Assembly (NCBI GenBank): GCA_963736455.1
Contig: CAVTON010000001.1
Location: forward strand, 806,001-870,000
DNA from: DAHUXD01 sp963736455
GTDB taxonomy: Bacteria > Acidobacteriota > Thermoanaerobaculia > UBA5066 > Gp7-AA6
Length of the DNA: 64,000 bases
Direction of reading: 5' to 3'
Shown here: piece after piece, positions 36,486 to 44,739 of the stretch
How the letters are laid out: every line of letters begins with the position of its first letter
Position numbering within the stretch: the first letter of the stretch is position 1
Notes under the pieces: model-generated
Databases searched by the model: none
What the model saw: only the letters and a program-made list of their open reading frames with translations
What the model was told of the DNA's origin: nothing
Position numbers and translations under genes: made by a program

Positions 36486-36935
36486 GTGAACAGAATCGCA
36501 AAGCTCGCTCCGTTCCTCGCCCTGGCCGCGCTCACCGCCGCAAACGTCGCCCGGGCCCAGGCGCCTCCTCCCACGCCGACTCCGGCCTCACCGGACGCCG
36601 GCTCGGCGACCCGAAGCAGCACCGCGGCCGGCACGCAACTGTTGACCGGCACCGTCTGGACCTACCGTCCGGGCCAGGCCATCTCGATCAAGACCGGCGA
36701 CGGCAAGATGTACGACATGGCGCTCGAGCCGAACGTCCGCGTGGACGGCTCCGTCCGCGAAGGACAGCTCGCCAGCCTGATGTGGCTGACCGACAACAAC
36801 GGCAAGACGCGCGTCATGTCGATCACGGCGGCGCCCGGCAACGCGATGGACATCGAGCGCTCGGCTCCGAGCGTCCCGAGCCCGACGCCTCGTCCGAGTC
36901 CCGTACCGCGACCGACTCCGACCGCATCCCGCTAG
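36486..36935 (+). CDS. Small secreted protein of unknown function
   Basis: A 149-aa exported protein. I start at GTG 36486 because GGAGG (36477-36481) is correctly spaced before it and the next residues form a signal peptide ending near ARAQA; the ATG at 36474 would contain this ribosome site. The mature part starts with a Pro/Thr/Ala-rich segment, then a compact 80-residue domain (LLTGTVWTYRPGQAISI onward) that could be a small beta-barrel, and ends in another Pro-rich tail (PSPTPRPSPVPRPTP). No family recognised. It stands alone between the oxidase and a signalling operon. Confidence 0.6.
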   Translation: MNRIAKLAPFLALAALTAANVARAQAPPPTPTPASPDAGSATRSSTAAGTQLLTGTVWTYRPGQAISIKTGDGKMYDMALEPNVRVDGSVREGQLASLMWLTDNNGKTRVMSITAAPGNAMDIERSAPSVPSPTPRPSPVPRPTPTASR

Positions 36936-36969
36936 CGGCCGCGGGCCTCGAGGCAAGCCGCGGCCGTGG

Positions 36970-37001
36970 CTCCCCCCTCGCGGGGAGGAGTTCGCCTTTT
37001 T
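36970..37001 (+). terminator. Candidate rho-independent terminator
   Basis: CTCCCC (36970-36975), a 6-nt loop and GGGGAG (36982-36987), with a T-run at 36997-37001 some 9 bases further on. It follows the small secreted gene and precedes the FHA operon. The distance to the T-run is longer than ideal. Confidence 0.4.
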
Positions 37002-37014
37002 CGTTAGAATGGCC

Positions 37015-37020
37015 GCCGAC
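37015..37020 (+). promoter_or_regulatory. -10-like TAGAAT upstream of the FHA/HTH gene
   Basis: TAGAAT lies 34 bp before the ATG at 37055. The -35 region is unclear. It would serve the two-gene FHA-HTH/kinase operon. Confidence 0.35.
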
Positions 37021-37054
37021 CACTTCCATGCGTCCGACTCACTGACCACGTCGC

Positions 37055-37705
37055 ATGCAGCTACGCTTCGGTGAATGCCTTCTCGACTTCGGGACACGAG
37101 AGTTGTCCCGAAAGGGTCGAGTGAGGCCGATTTCCCCGAAGGCCTTCGGCTTGCTCGCGCTTCTCATCGAGAACCGTCCGAACGCGGTCTCGAAGCAGCG
37201 CATTCACGACGTCCTCTGGCCCGGGGCCTTCGTCGTCGACGGCAACCTCGCCAACCTGGTCAGCGAGCTTCGCGGCGCGCTGGGCGACCGTCCCCGGAAT
37301 TCCCGGGTCATCCGGACGGTGCCCCGCTTCGGCTATGCCTTCACGGCCGACGCCCGTTCCGCTTCGGCCGCCGCCGTCCGGGAGAGACCCTCGACCTTCG
37401 GCCTGATTCGCGGAGACCGGGAGATCGAGCTCGTCGAAGGCGAAAACGTGCTGGGTCGTGACGAGACCTCGGTGGCCCGGATCGACGCCTCGAGCGTCTC
37501 TCGAAGGCACGCGCGCATCGTCGTTTTCGGAGACCGCGCCACCATCGAGGACCTCGGGAGCAAGAACGGCACGTTCCTGGAAGGCCGCCGCGTTCGTGGG
37601 CAGGCGGTGATCGGAGATGGCGACCGGATTCGAATCGGCACCGTCGAGCTCGTCTTTCGGCGTTTCATGCCGGACGGCTCGACGCTTACCGCCTCGACGA
37701 AATGA
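37055..37705 (+). CDS. OmpR-type winged-helix protein with FHA domain
   Basis: A 216-aa cytoplasmic protein: an N-terminal OmpR/PhoB-type DNA-binding winged helix (about 1-105; SPKAFGLLALLIENRPNAVS, then RVIRTVPRFGYAFT) and a C-terminal FHA domain (about 118-207; LGRDETSVARIDASSVSRRH and EDLGSKNGTFLEGR). FHA domains bind phosphothreonine. There is no receiver domain. The stop overlaps the start of the kinase gene (ATGA), so the two proteins are made together. I infer that kinase phosphorylation creates a site for the FHA domain or changes DNA binding, linking the kinase to transcription. Confidence 0.86.
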   Translation: MQLRFGECLLDFGTRELSRKGRVRPISPKAFGLLALLIENRPNAVSKQRIHDVLWPGAFVVDGNLANLVSELRGALGDRPRNSRVIRTVPRFGYAFTADARSASAAAVRERPSTFGLIRGDREIELVEGENVLGRDETSVARIDASSVSRRHARIVVFGDRATIEDLGSKNGTFLEGRRVRGQAVIGDGDRIRIGTVELVFRRFMPDGSTLTASTK

Positions 37706-40287
37706 GCTCCCCGGGCGCCCCACACCGGGTCGGCCGCTACGAGGTCGGTGCATCACTCGGCTCCGGAGGAATGGGAAAGGTCTATCGCGCCCGGGACACG
37801 CACCTCGGGCGTTTCGTCGCCCTGAAAATCCTCCCGGGCGACTTCGCGGCGAACCACGAGAGGCTTCGGCGATTCGAGCACGAGGCGCGGGCGGCGTCCG
37901 CACTCAGCCACCCGAACATCGTGACCGTGTACGAGGTCGGTTCGGCCGACGGAGCACCGTACATCGCGATGGAGCTCGTCGAAGGCCGCACGCTGCGAGA
38001 CCTCCTGCGCGCCGGCCCGGTGCCGACGAAGCGCCTCCTGGAGATCGCGACGGGCGTGGCGAACGGTCTGGCCCGTGCCCACGACGCCGGCATCGTCCAT
38101 CGCGACGTCAAGCCCGAAAACGTCATGATCTCGCGCGACGGCGTCGTCAAGATTCTCGACTTCGGCCTGGCTAAACGCACGATCGCCTCAGGAGCATCGG
38201 CCGACGACGCCACCATCACGGTCGCCACGGAACCGGGCACGGTGCTCGGGACGGTCCGGTACATGTCCCCCGAGCAGGCGTCGGGCGGGGACGTCGACTT
38301 CCGGTCCGATCAATTCTCCTTCGGCAGCGTCCTCTATGAGATGACGGGCGGAAAGGCGGCGTTTGCGCGGGAGACCAGCGTGGACACGCTGTCCTCGATC
38401 CTTCATTCGGAGCCCGAGCCCCTGTCGAGCCTGAACCCGAACGCGCCGGCACCCCTTCGATGGATCATCGAGAGGTGTCTGGCGAAGGACCCGAGGGAGC
38501 GCTACGCATCGTCGGACGATCTCGCCCGCGATCTGGCCGGCGTGCGTGAGCGGATCTCGATCACGGGTGCGGAGCCCGCGGTCTTCGCCGCCCGGCGGCG
38601 ACGGATTCCGGCACCCCTGGCGGGAGTGGCTTTGCTCGCTCTGGGGATCGTCCTGGGGATCGTCGCCGGCGAAATCCTCAGCCGCCGCGGCGCGGACAGA
38701 GAGCCTCCGAGCTTCCGGCAACTGACGTTCCGCAACGGGACGATCGTGGGTGCTCGCTTCGCTTCGGACGACCACACCTTCGTCTTCTCTGCCGACTGGG
38801 AGGGCAAACCGATAGAGAGTTTTCTCGGGCGGACCGAGAGCCCCGAGTTCCGCTCCTTCGGCATGTCGGGCGTCGACGTCCTGGCGGTCTCCAAGAGCGG
38901 GGAGATGGCGATCGCGCTCAACCGTCATTGGTTCGAGCCGTTCAAGCTGATCGGCACACTGGCTCGGATGGGGATCGCCAGCGCCGGCGCGCCGCGCGAG
39001 ATCCTCGATGACGTGTTCTGGGCCGACTGGTCGCCCGACGGCCGCGAGCTCGCGGTCGTCCGCCAGGACGAGGGGCAGAACCGCCTCGAGTATCCGATCG
39101 GCCGGGTCCTCTACCGGGAGCCGGCGGGATACGTCAGTCATCCACGTGTTTCTCGATCCGGCGATCTCGTCGCGTTCCTCGATCACCCGGCGATCGCCGA
39201 CGACGCCGGCGGCGTTTCGGTCGTCGACCGAGCAGGAAAGAGAACGGCGCTGGTCACCGGCTTTTCCGCCGTCTGGGGCCTGGCGTGGTCCCCCGACGGG
39301 AAGGAAGTCTGGTTCACCGGAGCGCCGACGGGCGTCAGCCGGGCTCTCTATGCGGTGACGCTCTCCGGGCGCCGGCGCCTCCTCGCCCGCGTCACCGGAT
39401 CGATCCGCCTCGACGACGTGTCGCCTTCGTCACGGCTCCTTCTGACGCACGAGCACGTCACCCAGCGCCTGATGGCTCTCGCAGCGGGCGACTCCCACGA
39501 GCGGGACCTCTCCTGGCTCGACTATTCCCTGTCCCGCGCCATCTCCGCGGATGGAACGGCGGTTCTGTTCGTCGAAGGCGGAGAGGGCGGCGGGCCCGGC
39601 TACTCCGCGTTTCTCCGCAAGACCGACGGATCGCCGGCCGTTCGCCTCGGCGAGGGCGACCCCCTGGCGATTTCACCGGACGGCAAGTCGGCGCTCGCGA
39701 TCGTCCAGAAGGCGGCCGGCCCCCAGCTCGTCATCTATCCGATCGGAGCCGGCCAGCCTCGATTTCTTCCGAATGGATCGCTGAGAGTCATCGGCGGCGA
39801 GTTCCTGCCCGACGGCAAGCGGATCCTCCTCTGGGCCAGCGAGGAAGGCCATCGCGTCCGTCTCTATCTTCAGGATCTCGCCGGGTCGGCGCCTCGGCCA
39901 ATCTCCCCGGACGGATACCGCGGCTATGCCGGAACGGTGTCGCCCGACGGCCGATGGGTGGCGGCCATCGGCCCCGAAGACAGGACCGTCCTGTATCCGC
40001 TCGCGGACGGCGAACCGCGCACGCTCGATGCGTTCACCGAGGACGACGCTCCATGCGGCTGGAGCGCAGACGGCCGATATCTCTACATCGTCGGCGCCGG
40101 AGGCCGGCCGAGGAAAGTCGACCGGCTCGAGGTGGCGACCGGAAAGCGAGAGCCCTGGAAAGCCCTGGAGCCGTACGATCCCTCCGGCTCGGCCACGGCC
40201 ATCCGCCTGTCGCGAGACGGCCGTTCCTATGCCTACACGTACATTCACGATCAATCCGATCTTTATCTCGCCGAGGGCATGAAGTAA
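37702..40287 (+). CDS. Membrane Ser/Thr protein kinase with PD40/WD40-like beta-propeller
   Basis: An 861-aa protein. A Hanks kinase domain (about 10-275; GSGGMGKVYRAR, ALKIL, HRDVKPENVM, DFGLAK, APE-like region VRYMSPEQASG) is followed by a membrane helix near residues 301-322 (GVALLALGIVLGIVAG) and an extracellular/periplasmic region with several PD40-type blades (for example WADWSPDGRELAV, LAWSPDGKEVWF and PDGKRILLWAS). This form is common in Acidobacteriota-like genomes. It is coupled to the FHA/HTH gene by a 4-bp overlap. The beta-propeller probably senses a periplasmic signal. Confidence 0.9.
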   Translation: MSSPGAPHRVGRYEVGASLGSGGMGKVYRARDTHLGRFVALKILPGDFAANHERLRRFEHEARAASALSHPNIVTVYEVGSADGAPYIAMELVEGRTLRDLLRAGPVPTKRLLEIATGVANGLARAHDAGIVHRDVKPENVMISRDGVVKILDFGLAKRTIASGASADDATITVATEPGTVLGTVRYMSPEQASGGDVDFRSDQFSFGSVLYEMTGGKAAFARETSVDTLSSILHSEPEPLSSLNPNAPAPLRWIIERCLAKDPRERYASSDDLARDLAGVRERISITGAEPAVFAARRRRIPAPLAGVALLALGIVLGIVAGEILSRRGADREPPSFRQLTFRNGTIVGARFASDDHTFVFSADWEGKPIESFLGRTESPEFRSFGMSGVDVLAVSKSGEMAIALNRHWFEPFKLIGTLARMGIASAGAPREILDDVFWADWSPDGRELAVVRQDEGQNRLEYPIGRVLYREPAGYVSHPRVSRSGDLVAFLDHPAIADDAGGVSVVDRAGKRTALVTGFSAVWGLAWSPDGKEVWFTGAPTGVSRALYAVTLSGRRRLLARVTGSIRLDDVSPSSRLLLTHEHVTQRLMALAAGDSHERDLSWLDYSLSRAISADGTAVLFVEGGEGGGPGYSAFLRKTDGSPAVRLGEGDPLAISPDGKSALAIVQKAAGPQLVIYPIGAGQPRFLPNGSLRVIGGEFLPDGKRILLWASEEGHRVRLYLQDLAGSAPRPISPDGYRGYAGTVSPDGRWVAAIGPEDRTVLYPLADGEPRTLDAFTEDDAPCGWSADGRYLYIVGAGGRPRKVDRLEVATGKREPWKALEPYDPSGSATAIRLSRDGRSYAYTYIHDQSDLYLAEGMK

Positions 40288-40316
40288 CCCGACTCGTCCT
40301 CACCGCCGCGAGCCTT

Positions 40317-40334
40317 CCACCGCGCTAGCGGTGG
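40317..40334. terminator. Perfect stem-loop between convergent genes
   Basis: CCACCGC and GCGGTGG with a 4-nt loop, overlapping the stop of the minus-strand gene at 40325. It could end transcription from both sides. No T-tract. Confidence 0.35.
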
Positions 40335-41113
40335 AGTTCCAGGGTGCCCCCCGGAATCAGCCCGACACCGTTCGCGATCTGGAGAACCAGGCTCGAGCTG
40401 GAAAGCGTCCCGGAGGCGCGCGCGTTGGTGTAAAGGCCCCCTCCGACGGCGGCTCCCGTCACGGTCCCGGAGAGCGTGTCGCCGACGAGGGTGCCGCTGA
40501 ATTCGGCGTGGTCGGGACCGCAGAAATTCCCCGGGGAGGTGAGCGCTCCCGTCACGTTCGAACCCTCCTGCTCGAAAACGGCCTCGGCCGGAGTATTCAA
40601 ATCGCAGTCGACGGCATCGGCCGAGTTGAACACGCCCGTCCAGGTTCCGGAGAGCGGTCCGCCCCCCGAACCCCCGCAATTCGAGAACGTCTTCGTGTCC
40701 TGGACCGGCTCGAACGCCGTCCCCGCAGGGTTGGAGTAGGTCACGACGGCGCCGGTCAGCTGATCCGTCACCTGGATCTCGACGGCCAGGTTCGTCATGC
40801 CCGCGGCGAAGATCCACTCGTGGCCGTTCACGGAGCAGGCGTCCAGGACCTTGACCGTCAGCTCGATGTTAGCCGGGTCGAAGAACCAGAAGTATCCGCT
40901 GTCTCCGGTCAGGGATACCGGGATTGCGGCGTGCTGATCCGCCGATGACGGATCGGTCCAGAAAGCAGTGACCTGAAAACGACCCCCGCCGAAACACAGG
41001 GCGTCTGTGCCACAGGGCGGCAGGACCTGGGCCGCCGCCCGTTCTCCGCCGACCATCGCGAGAAGGACGGCTGCGCGACAAATCAGCCGGCCGCCGAATC
41101 GAAACCTCATCAT
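40325..41113 (-). CDS. Secreted protein of unknown function
   Basis: A 262-aa exported protein. GGAGG stands just before two adjacent ATG codons (41113 and 41110). The signal peptide probably ends at AAAQ near residue 29. The next segment, CFGGGRFQVTAFWTDPSS, with TGDSGYFWFFDPANIELTVK, is a recurrent secreted beta-domain seen in Acidobacteriota-type proteins (family recognised by pattern, not named). A Gly/Ser linker near residue 152 leads to a second beta-rich domain beginning SGTWTGVFNS. Four cysteines could form disulphides. No link to neighbours is apparent. Confidence 0.68.
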   Translation of the reverse strand: MMRFRFGGRLICRAAVLLAMVGGERAAAQVLPPCGTDALCFGGGRFQVTAFWTDPSSADQHAAIPVSLTGDSGYFWFFDPANIELTVKVLDACSVNGHEWIFAAGMTNLAVEIQVTDQLTGAVVTYSNPAGTAFEPVQDTKTFSNCGGSGGGPLSGTWTGVFNSADAVDCDLNTPAEAVFEQEGSNVTGALTSPGNFCGPDHAEFSGTLVGDTLSGTVTGAAVGGGLYTNARASGTLSSSSLVLQIANGVGLIPGGTLELHR

Positions 41114-41241
41114 GGCTCCTCCTTTCGGTTCATCGGAGAATGACTGCCGGAGGGCCCGGCGTCATCAGGCCGAGCCGGGGGATTTCTAAGATCTCGACAG
41201 GGATCTGAGGACAGGAACCGAGCGCCGTCCGAGCCGGCCGG

Positions 41242-42180
41242 CTATCCGACAAAGCCTCGGACCAGCGCGGCGATCTCGTCGGCGGCCGTATCCAGGGCGA
41301 AGTGACCGGCCTCGAGGACGTGCACCTCGGCCTTCGGCACGTCGCGCCGATAGGCCTCCGGCTCCGATGGATCGAACGAGAGGTCGTACCTTCCCCAGAT
41401 CACCAGCAGCCTCGGCTGCTTCTCCCGCATCCACGCCTGCCAGCGGGGATACGCATCGACGTTCGTCCGGTAATCGTAGAAGAGGTCGCTCTGGATGTCC
41501 GCCTGGCCCGGCCGGTTGAGGAAGGCGAACTCGTCCGTCCAGAGATCCGGGTCGTAGAGCTCGACCCGCGGGTCGTTGCCGACGTGGCGCGTGCGCGTCA
41601 CGTCGAGAGACAGGAGGTTCGCGCGCAGCGCGCTCTCGTTCGAGGCGCGATCGGCCCAGAACGCCCGCCGCGTCTTCCAGTTCGCACCGAGGCCCGTGTC
41701 GTGCGCCACCGCGTCCTGGACGATGAGCGCCTGGATGCGGTCCGGATGCGCCAGCGTCATGCGAAACCCGACCGGGCCGCCGTAGTCCTGCATGTAGAGG
41801 TTGTAGCGCGAGAGACCGAGCGCTTCCGTGAAGTGATTCATGACCTCGGCGATGTGGTCGAACGTATACGCGAACTTCTTCGGGTCCGGCCAGTCGCTGT
41901 GTCCGTAGCCGGGATAGTCCGGCGCCACGAGGTGATGGCGATCGGAGAGGCGCGCGAAGAGCGGCTCGAACATCCGGGACGACGATGGGAGCCCGTGCAG
42001 GAGGAGGATCACCGGCGCGTCCTTCGGGCCGGCCTCGCGGTAGAAGATGGAGATCCCGTCGACGCGCGCGGTGCGGTAGAGGGTCGGATGCTTCACGTCT
42101 CGGTCCTTTCCCGGCTGAGCCTCGAGGCGGGCGACGGCCAGGATCGGGCCCGCCGCCGCCGCGATTCTGCGGACTCTCAT
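41242..42180 (-). CDS. Alpha/beta-fold hydrolase (haloalkane dehalogenase/epoxide hydrolase-like)
   Basis: A 312-aa alpha/beta hydrolase. Visible are the oxyanion HGLP motif (ILLLHGLPSSSRMF), the nucleophile elbow MQDYGGPVG with Asp rather than Ser, and a late His in LEAGHFALDTA. An Asp nucleophile is typical of dehalogenases and epoxide hydrolases. The ATG at 42180 overlaps the cupin stop (ATGA), which decides the start; the first 25 residues look like a weak signal peptide. Cupin and hydrolase are probably co-transcribed. The substrate is not known. Confidence 0.83.
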   Translation of the reverse strand: MRVRRIAAAAGPILAVARLEAQPGKDRDVKHPTLYRTARVDGISIFYREAGPKDAPVILLLHGLPSSSRMFEPLFARLSDRHHLVAPDYPGYGHSDWPDPKKFAYTFDHIAEVMNHFTEALGLSRYNLYMQDYGGPVGFRMTLAHPDRIQALIVQDAVAHDTGLGANWKTRRAFWADRASNESALRANLLSLDVTRTRHVGNDPRVELYDPDLWTDEFAFLNRPGQADIQSDLFYDYRTNVDAYPRWQAWMREKQPRLLVIWGRYDLSFDPSEPEAYRRDVPKAEVHVLEAGHFALDTAADEIAALVRGFVG

Positions 42181-42581
42181 CGGCGCCGTCCGCCGTATTG
42201 CTCGTCGCTGACCTTCTCCATCCAATCGACGGCCTTGCCGTCGAGCCGCTCGACGATCGCCACGTGCGTCATCGACGTCGTCGGCGTCGCGCCATGCCAG
42301 TGCTTCTCCCCGGGCGGGCGCCAGACGACGTCACCCGGCCGGATCGTCTCGATCGGGCCTCCCCAGCTCTGCACGAAACCCCGGCCCGCGGTCACGAGCA
42401 GCGTCTGGCCGAGCGGGTGCGTGTGCCACGCCGTCCGCGCGCCCGGTTCGAAAGTGACGCTCGCCATCAGCAGGCGCCCCGGATCCGGGGCCTGGAACAA
42501 TGGATCGATCCGCACGGATCCGGTGAAGGTCTCGGACGGCCCCGTTGCCGATGGCTGAGAACCGGACTCCCTGAGCTCCAT
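42177..42581 (-). CDS. Cupin domain protein
   Basis: A 134-aa single-domain cupin. The metal motif 1 region TAWHTHPLGQTLLVTAGRG supplies two His and a Gln, and motif 2 is RPGDVVWRPPGEKHWHGA. This resembles small (R)-mandelonitrile-lyase or carboxymuconolactone-associated cupins, but the reaction is uncertain. The C-terminus ends ...KAVDWMEKVSDEQYG. The gene overlaps the next hydrolase gene by 4 bp and is probably part of the same transcript. Confidence 0.85.
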   Translation of the reverse strand: MELRESGSQPSATGPSETFTGSVRIDPLFQAPDPGRLLMASVTFEPGARTAWHTHPLGQTLLVTAGRGFVQSWGGPIETIRPGDVVWRPPGEKHWHGATPTTSMTHVAIVERLDGKAVDWMEKVSDEQYGGRRR

Positions 42582-42636
42582 CGCCTGGCTTCCCCCGGGG
42601 CGAGCCTATACGACGAACCCCTCGAAACGGCGGCGC

Positions 42637-43110
42637 TCAGCTCGCCGGCCGGGCCTCCCGGACGATCCTCGTCGTCGGGCCCTCTCTTCCGCCGCCGTCC
42701 GGCCCATCGTTGTCCATGGTGTGCGTGATCGAGAACAGATGCCCGCCGCGAAATTCGAGCCGGACGTCGCAGCTCCACGAATAGTGCGGCTCGGAGATCG
42801 TGATGAGCCCGAGCAACCTGACCCGATCGCCGTACTGGCCGCGGACGGAATAGCGAAACACCTCTCCGCCGGCGACCGGCCGCCGCTCGAGCGGACCGCC
42901 GATGAGCGCGATGACCTCGGCGGGGGTGGGCTCGCCGTCGAGGCTGATGGCCGAGCGGCACGGGAAGTTCCGGCCGGAGACGATGACCGGGGGTGTGTGA
43001 CGGTAGCCGCAGTTGACGGACGCCGTCACGAGCAACAGGGCCGCGACACTCCGGAGGCGCAAAGGCGCCGGCGAGGCCTTGCGAGGAGGACCCGGGGTGT
43101 CGGATCCCAT
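42637..43110 (-). CDS. Possible exported/lipoprotein of unknown function
   Basis: A 157-aa protein from the ATG at 43110. An Arg/Pro-rich start is followed by a hydrophobic stretch SVAALLLVTASVNC, suggesting export; the Cys is not in an ideal lipobox. The mature part contains PCRSAISLDGEPTPAEVIALIGGPLERRP, a region reminiscent of small SmpA/OmlA-type or lipoprotein folds, and a TMDNDGPDGG tail. No family named with confidence. A longer start at 43218 would add a basic leader of doubtful value. Confidence 0.5.
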   Translation of the reverse strand: MGSDTPGPPRKASPAPLRLRSVAALLLVTASVNCGYRHTPPVIVSGRNFPCRSAISLDGEPTPAEVIALIGGPLERRPVAGGEVFRYSVRGQYGDRVRLLGLITISEPHYSWSCDVRLEFRGGHLFSITHTMDNDGPDGGGREGPTTRIVREARPAS

Positions 43111-43118
43111 TGCTCGAG

Positions 43119-43301
43119 TCAGGCTCGCGTTCGCAGGCCCCCGACTCGGCCATCCGGCCGCGAAGGCTTGCGTCGATTCAAGCTCCGGACGCTCGTGAGA
43201 TCGGCGCATCGATCGCAAATCACGGTTCCGTCAGACGCCACGCCGGTCTTGTTCGACCAGCTGCACTTCTCACAGATCCAGAGTCTCAGGACGTACTCCA
43301 C
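43119..43301 (-). CDS. Putative 60-aa zinc-ribbon protein
   Basis: The GTG at 43301, preceded by a GGAG-like site, opens a frame VEYVLRLWICEKCSWSNKTG followed by DGTVICDRCADL. Two Cys pairs (CEKC and CDRC), 16 residues apart, fit a zinc ribbon. The alternative 107-aa frame would begin inside the tRNA and is rejected. It lies between tRNA-Gly and the preceding exported-protein gene. Weakly supported by composition but the Cys pattern is convincing. Confidence 0.35.
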   Translation of the reverse strand: MEYVLRLWICEKCSWSNKTGVASDGTVICDRCADLTSVRSLNRRKPSRPDGRVGGLRTRA

Positions 43302-43397
43302 GGCATCTCCGCTTCTCGCCGAAGGCCGGCGACGGGCGGTCCGTCGGAGGAGATCGGGGACGCTCACGCTATCACGCCTGACAGCCGAACGATTTGC

Positions 43398-43472
43398 TGG
43401 AGCGGGAAACGGGGATCGAACCCGCGACTTCCACCTTGGCAAGGTGGCGCTCTACCGCTGAGCTATTCCCGC
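43398..43472 (-). tRNA. tRNA-Gly(GCC)
   Basis: A 75-nt cloverleaf with encoded CCA. The acceptor stem is GCGGGAA/TTCCCGC, the D arm contains AGCTCAGCGGTAGAGC, the anticodon loop is CTTGCCAAG, and the T arm contains GGTTCGATCC. The anticodon GCC reads Gly GGC/GGU. It is on the same strand as, and 75 bp downstream of, the zinc-ribbon gene that ends the fab/etf operon. Confidence 0.97.
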
Positions 43473-43547
43473 TCGGGGACGCGAAGGATAGCCGAGGAGG
43501 GGCCGGGGAATCAAGAACGGGCCGGCGCGCTGGACCGGGCATCGGGA

Positions 43548-44246
43548 TCAGACGTCTTCGCCCACCGAGAGCTCCTCGACGGTGCCCCCGCAGTGGCCGC
43601 AGACGCGCACGGAGGCGCCGCCGTACTTCTTCTCCTCCGCGCACGGTTCGCAGAGCGGCCGTCGCGTGTCCGCGCAGACGTAGTGGGCCACCTGATCCGT
43701 GTGTTTTCCGCAAACGGACGGCGGATGGACTCGCGAGCCCTTCCGCAGATCGAAGAGGGACTTCAGCTCCGGGATCTCGCTCGCGCGGCGCGCGGGATCC
43801 GGGTCCACGGCCACCATGTCGGATTCCAGGAGCGCGGCGCTGCGGATGAGGTTGCGCATGGCGCGGCGATCGTAGACGTCGCTCTCGTAGCCTTTCTTCT
43901 CGACGCGGTACGACTTCTGCGACGTGGCGGTGGAATCCCCGGGCGCCGGTTCGGAAGGCGGAGGCGGTGCCGCCGGCGCGGGCGCGACGGGGTCCGCGTT
44001 TCGAGCCGCCGCGGGTGGCCGCTCGGGATAGGGGCGCGTGGCCTGCGGCGGCTCCGTGACCGGGGCTCCGCCCGTCTGCAGGGAGATGTAGATCCGGGCC
44101 TCGTCGCGGGAGGGGAAGTCCATTGCCTTGCCGCACTTCGGGCAGCTGAAGCGGGCCTGGACCGGCGGGATCTTCGCGAGGGCGATGGAGAAGCTTCCGG
44201 CGCAGCTGGGACAGGAAAACGTGTAGCGTGGCTCCGAGTCGTTCAA
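43548..44246 (-). CDS. Zinc-ribbon / B-box-like protein
   Basis: A 232-aa soluble protein with an MJ0042-type zinc ribbon at the N-terminus (CPSCAGSFSIA and FSCPKCGKAM), a Pro/Ala-rich linker (about 60-105), and a C-terminal B-box-like Cys/His cluster (CGKHTDQVAHYVCADTRRPL, then CEPC) with a final CGHCGG. It is the last protein gene of the minus-strand operon, 46 bp after yraN. Function unknown; zinc binding is inferred from the Cys patterns. Confidence 0.68.
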   Translation of the reverse strand: MNDSEPRYTFSCPSCAGSFSIALAKIPPVQARFSCPKCGKAMDFPSRDEARIYISLQTGGAPVTEPPQATRPYPERPPAAARNADPVAPAPAAPPPPSEPAPGDSTATSQKSYRVEKKGYESDVYDRRAMRNLIRSAALLESDMVAVDPDPARRASEIPELKSLFDLRKGSRVHPPSVCGKHTDQVAHYVCADTRRPLCEPCAEEKKYGGASVRVCGHCGGTVEELSVGEDV

Positions 44247-44292
44247 AGAAGGTCCCTCGAAAGAAACTGGATTTTAGCACGCGAAGCGCGAG

Positions 44293-44739
44293 TCACCGGG
44301 AGGATGCGCGGCCCTCGGGCTCCTCGAAGGCGTTGCGCAGCACCACGATCCGCTCGCGTCCGCCTTCCTCGAGGATCGAGACGACGTCGAAGCGGCAGCG
44401 CGGCGAACCGAGACGCCGGGCTCTCAGGAATTCCTGCGCGGCCCGGAAGATCCGACGCTGCTTCTCGAGCGTCACGGCCTCGGCCGGGGAGCCGAAGCCC
44501 GGACCGGCGCGACCCTTGACCTCGACGAAGCAGAGGATGCCGTTCTCCTCGGCGACGAAGTCGATCTCTCCGGCGCGCCCGCGAAAGTTGCGCTCGCGGA
44601 TCGTGTAGCCCAGGGACTCGAGGTGCCGGGCGGCGAGCCGCTCCCACCGCTGTCCCCTTCCGCGCAGGCCCTTGTAGTCGGAGCGCCGCGGGAATCGCAG
44701 GGACTCGAGAAGGCGCTCGACGAGGACCCGCGGCGTCAC
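44293..44739 (-). CDS. yraN: UPF0102 protein YraN (endonuclease-like fold)
   Basis: A 148-aa protein of the UPF0102/YraN family with a restriction-endonuclease-like core: GQRWERLAARHLESLGYTI, then GEIDFVAEENGILCFVEVK with the Glu/Asp/Glu-Val-Lys pattern. The role of the family is not settled. The GTG at 44739 overlaps the stop of the iron-sulphur reductase gene (GTGA), showing that it belongs to the same operon. Confidence 0.88.
   Translation of the reverse strand: MTPRVLVERLLESLRFPRRSDYKGLRGRGQRWERLAARHLESLGYTIRERNFRGRAGEIDFVAEENGILCFVEVKGRAGPGFGSPAEAVTLEKQRRIFRAAQEFLRARRLGSPRCRFDVVSILEEGGRERIVVLRNAFEEPEGRASSR

Noticed and set aside
43119..43442. 107-codon reading of the zinc-ribbon frame
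   Set aside because: The first part runs through the tRNA-Gly gene. A GTG start at 43301 avoids this.
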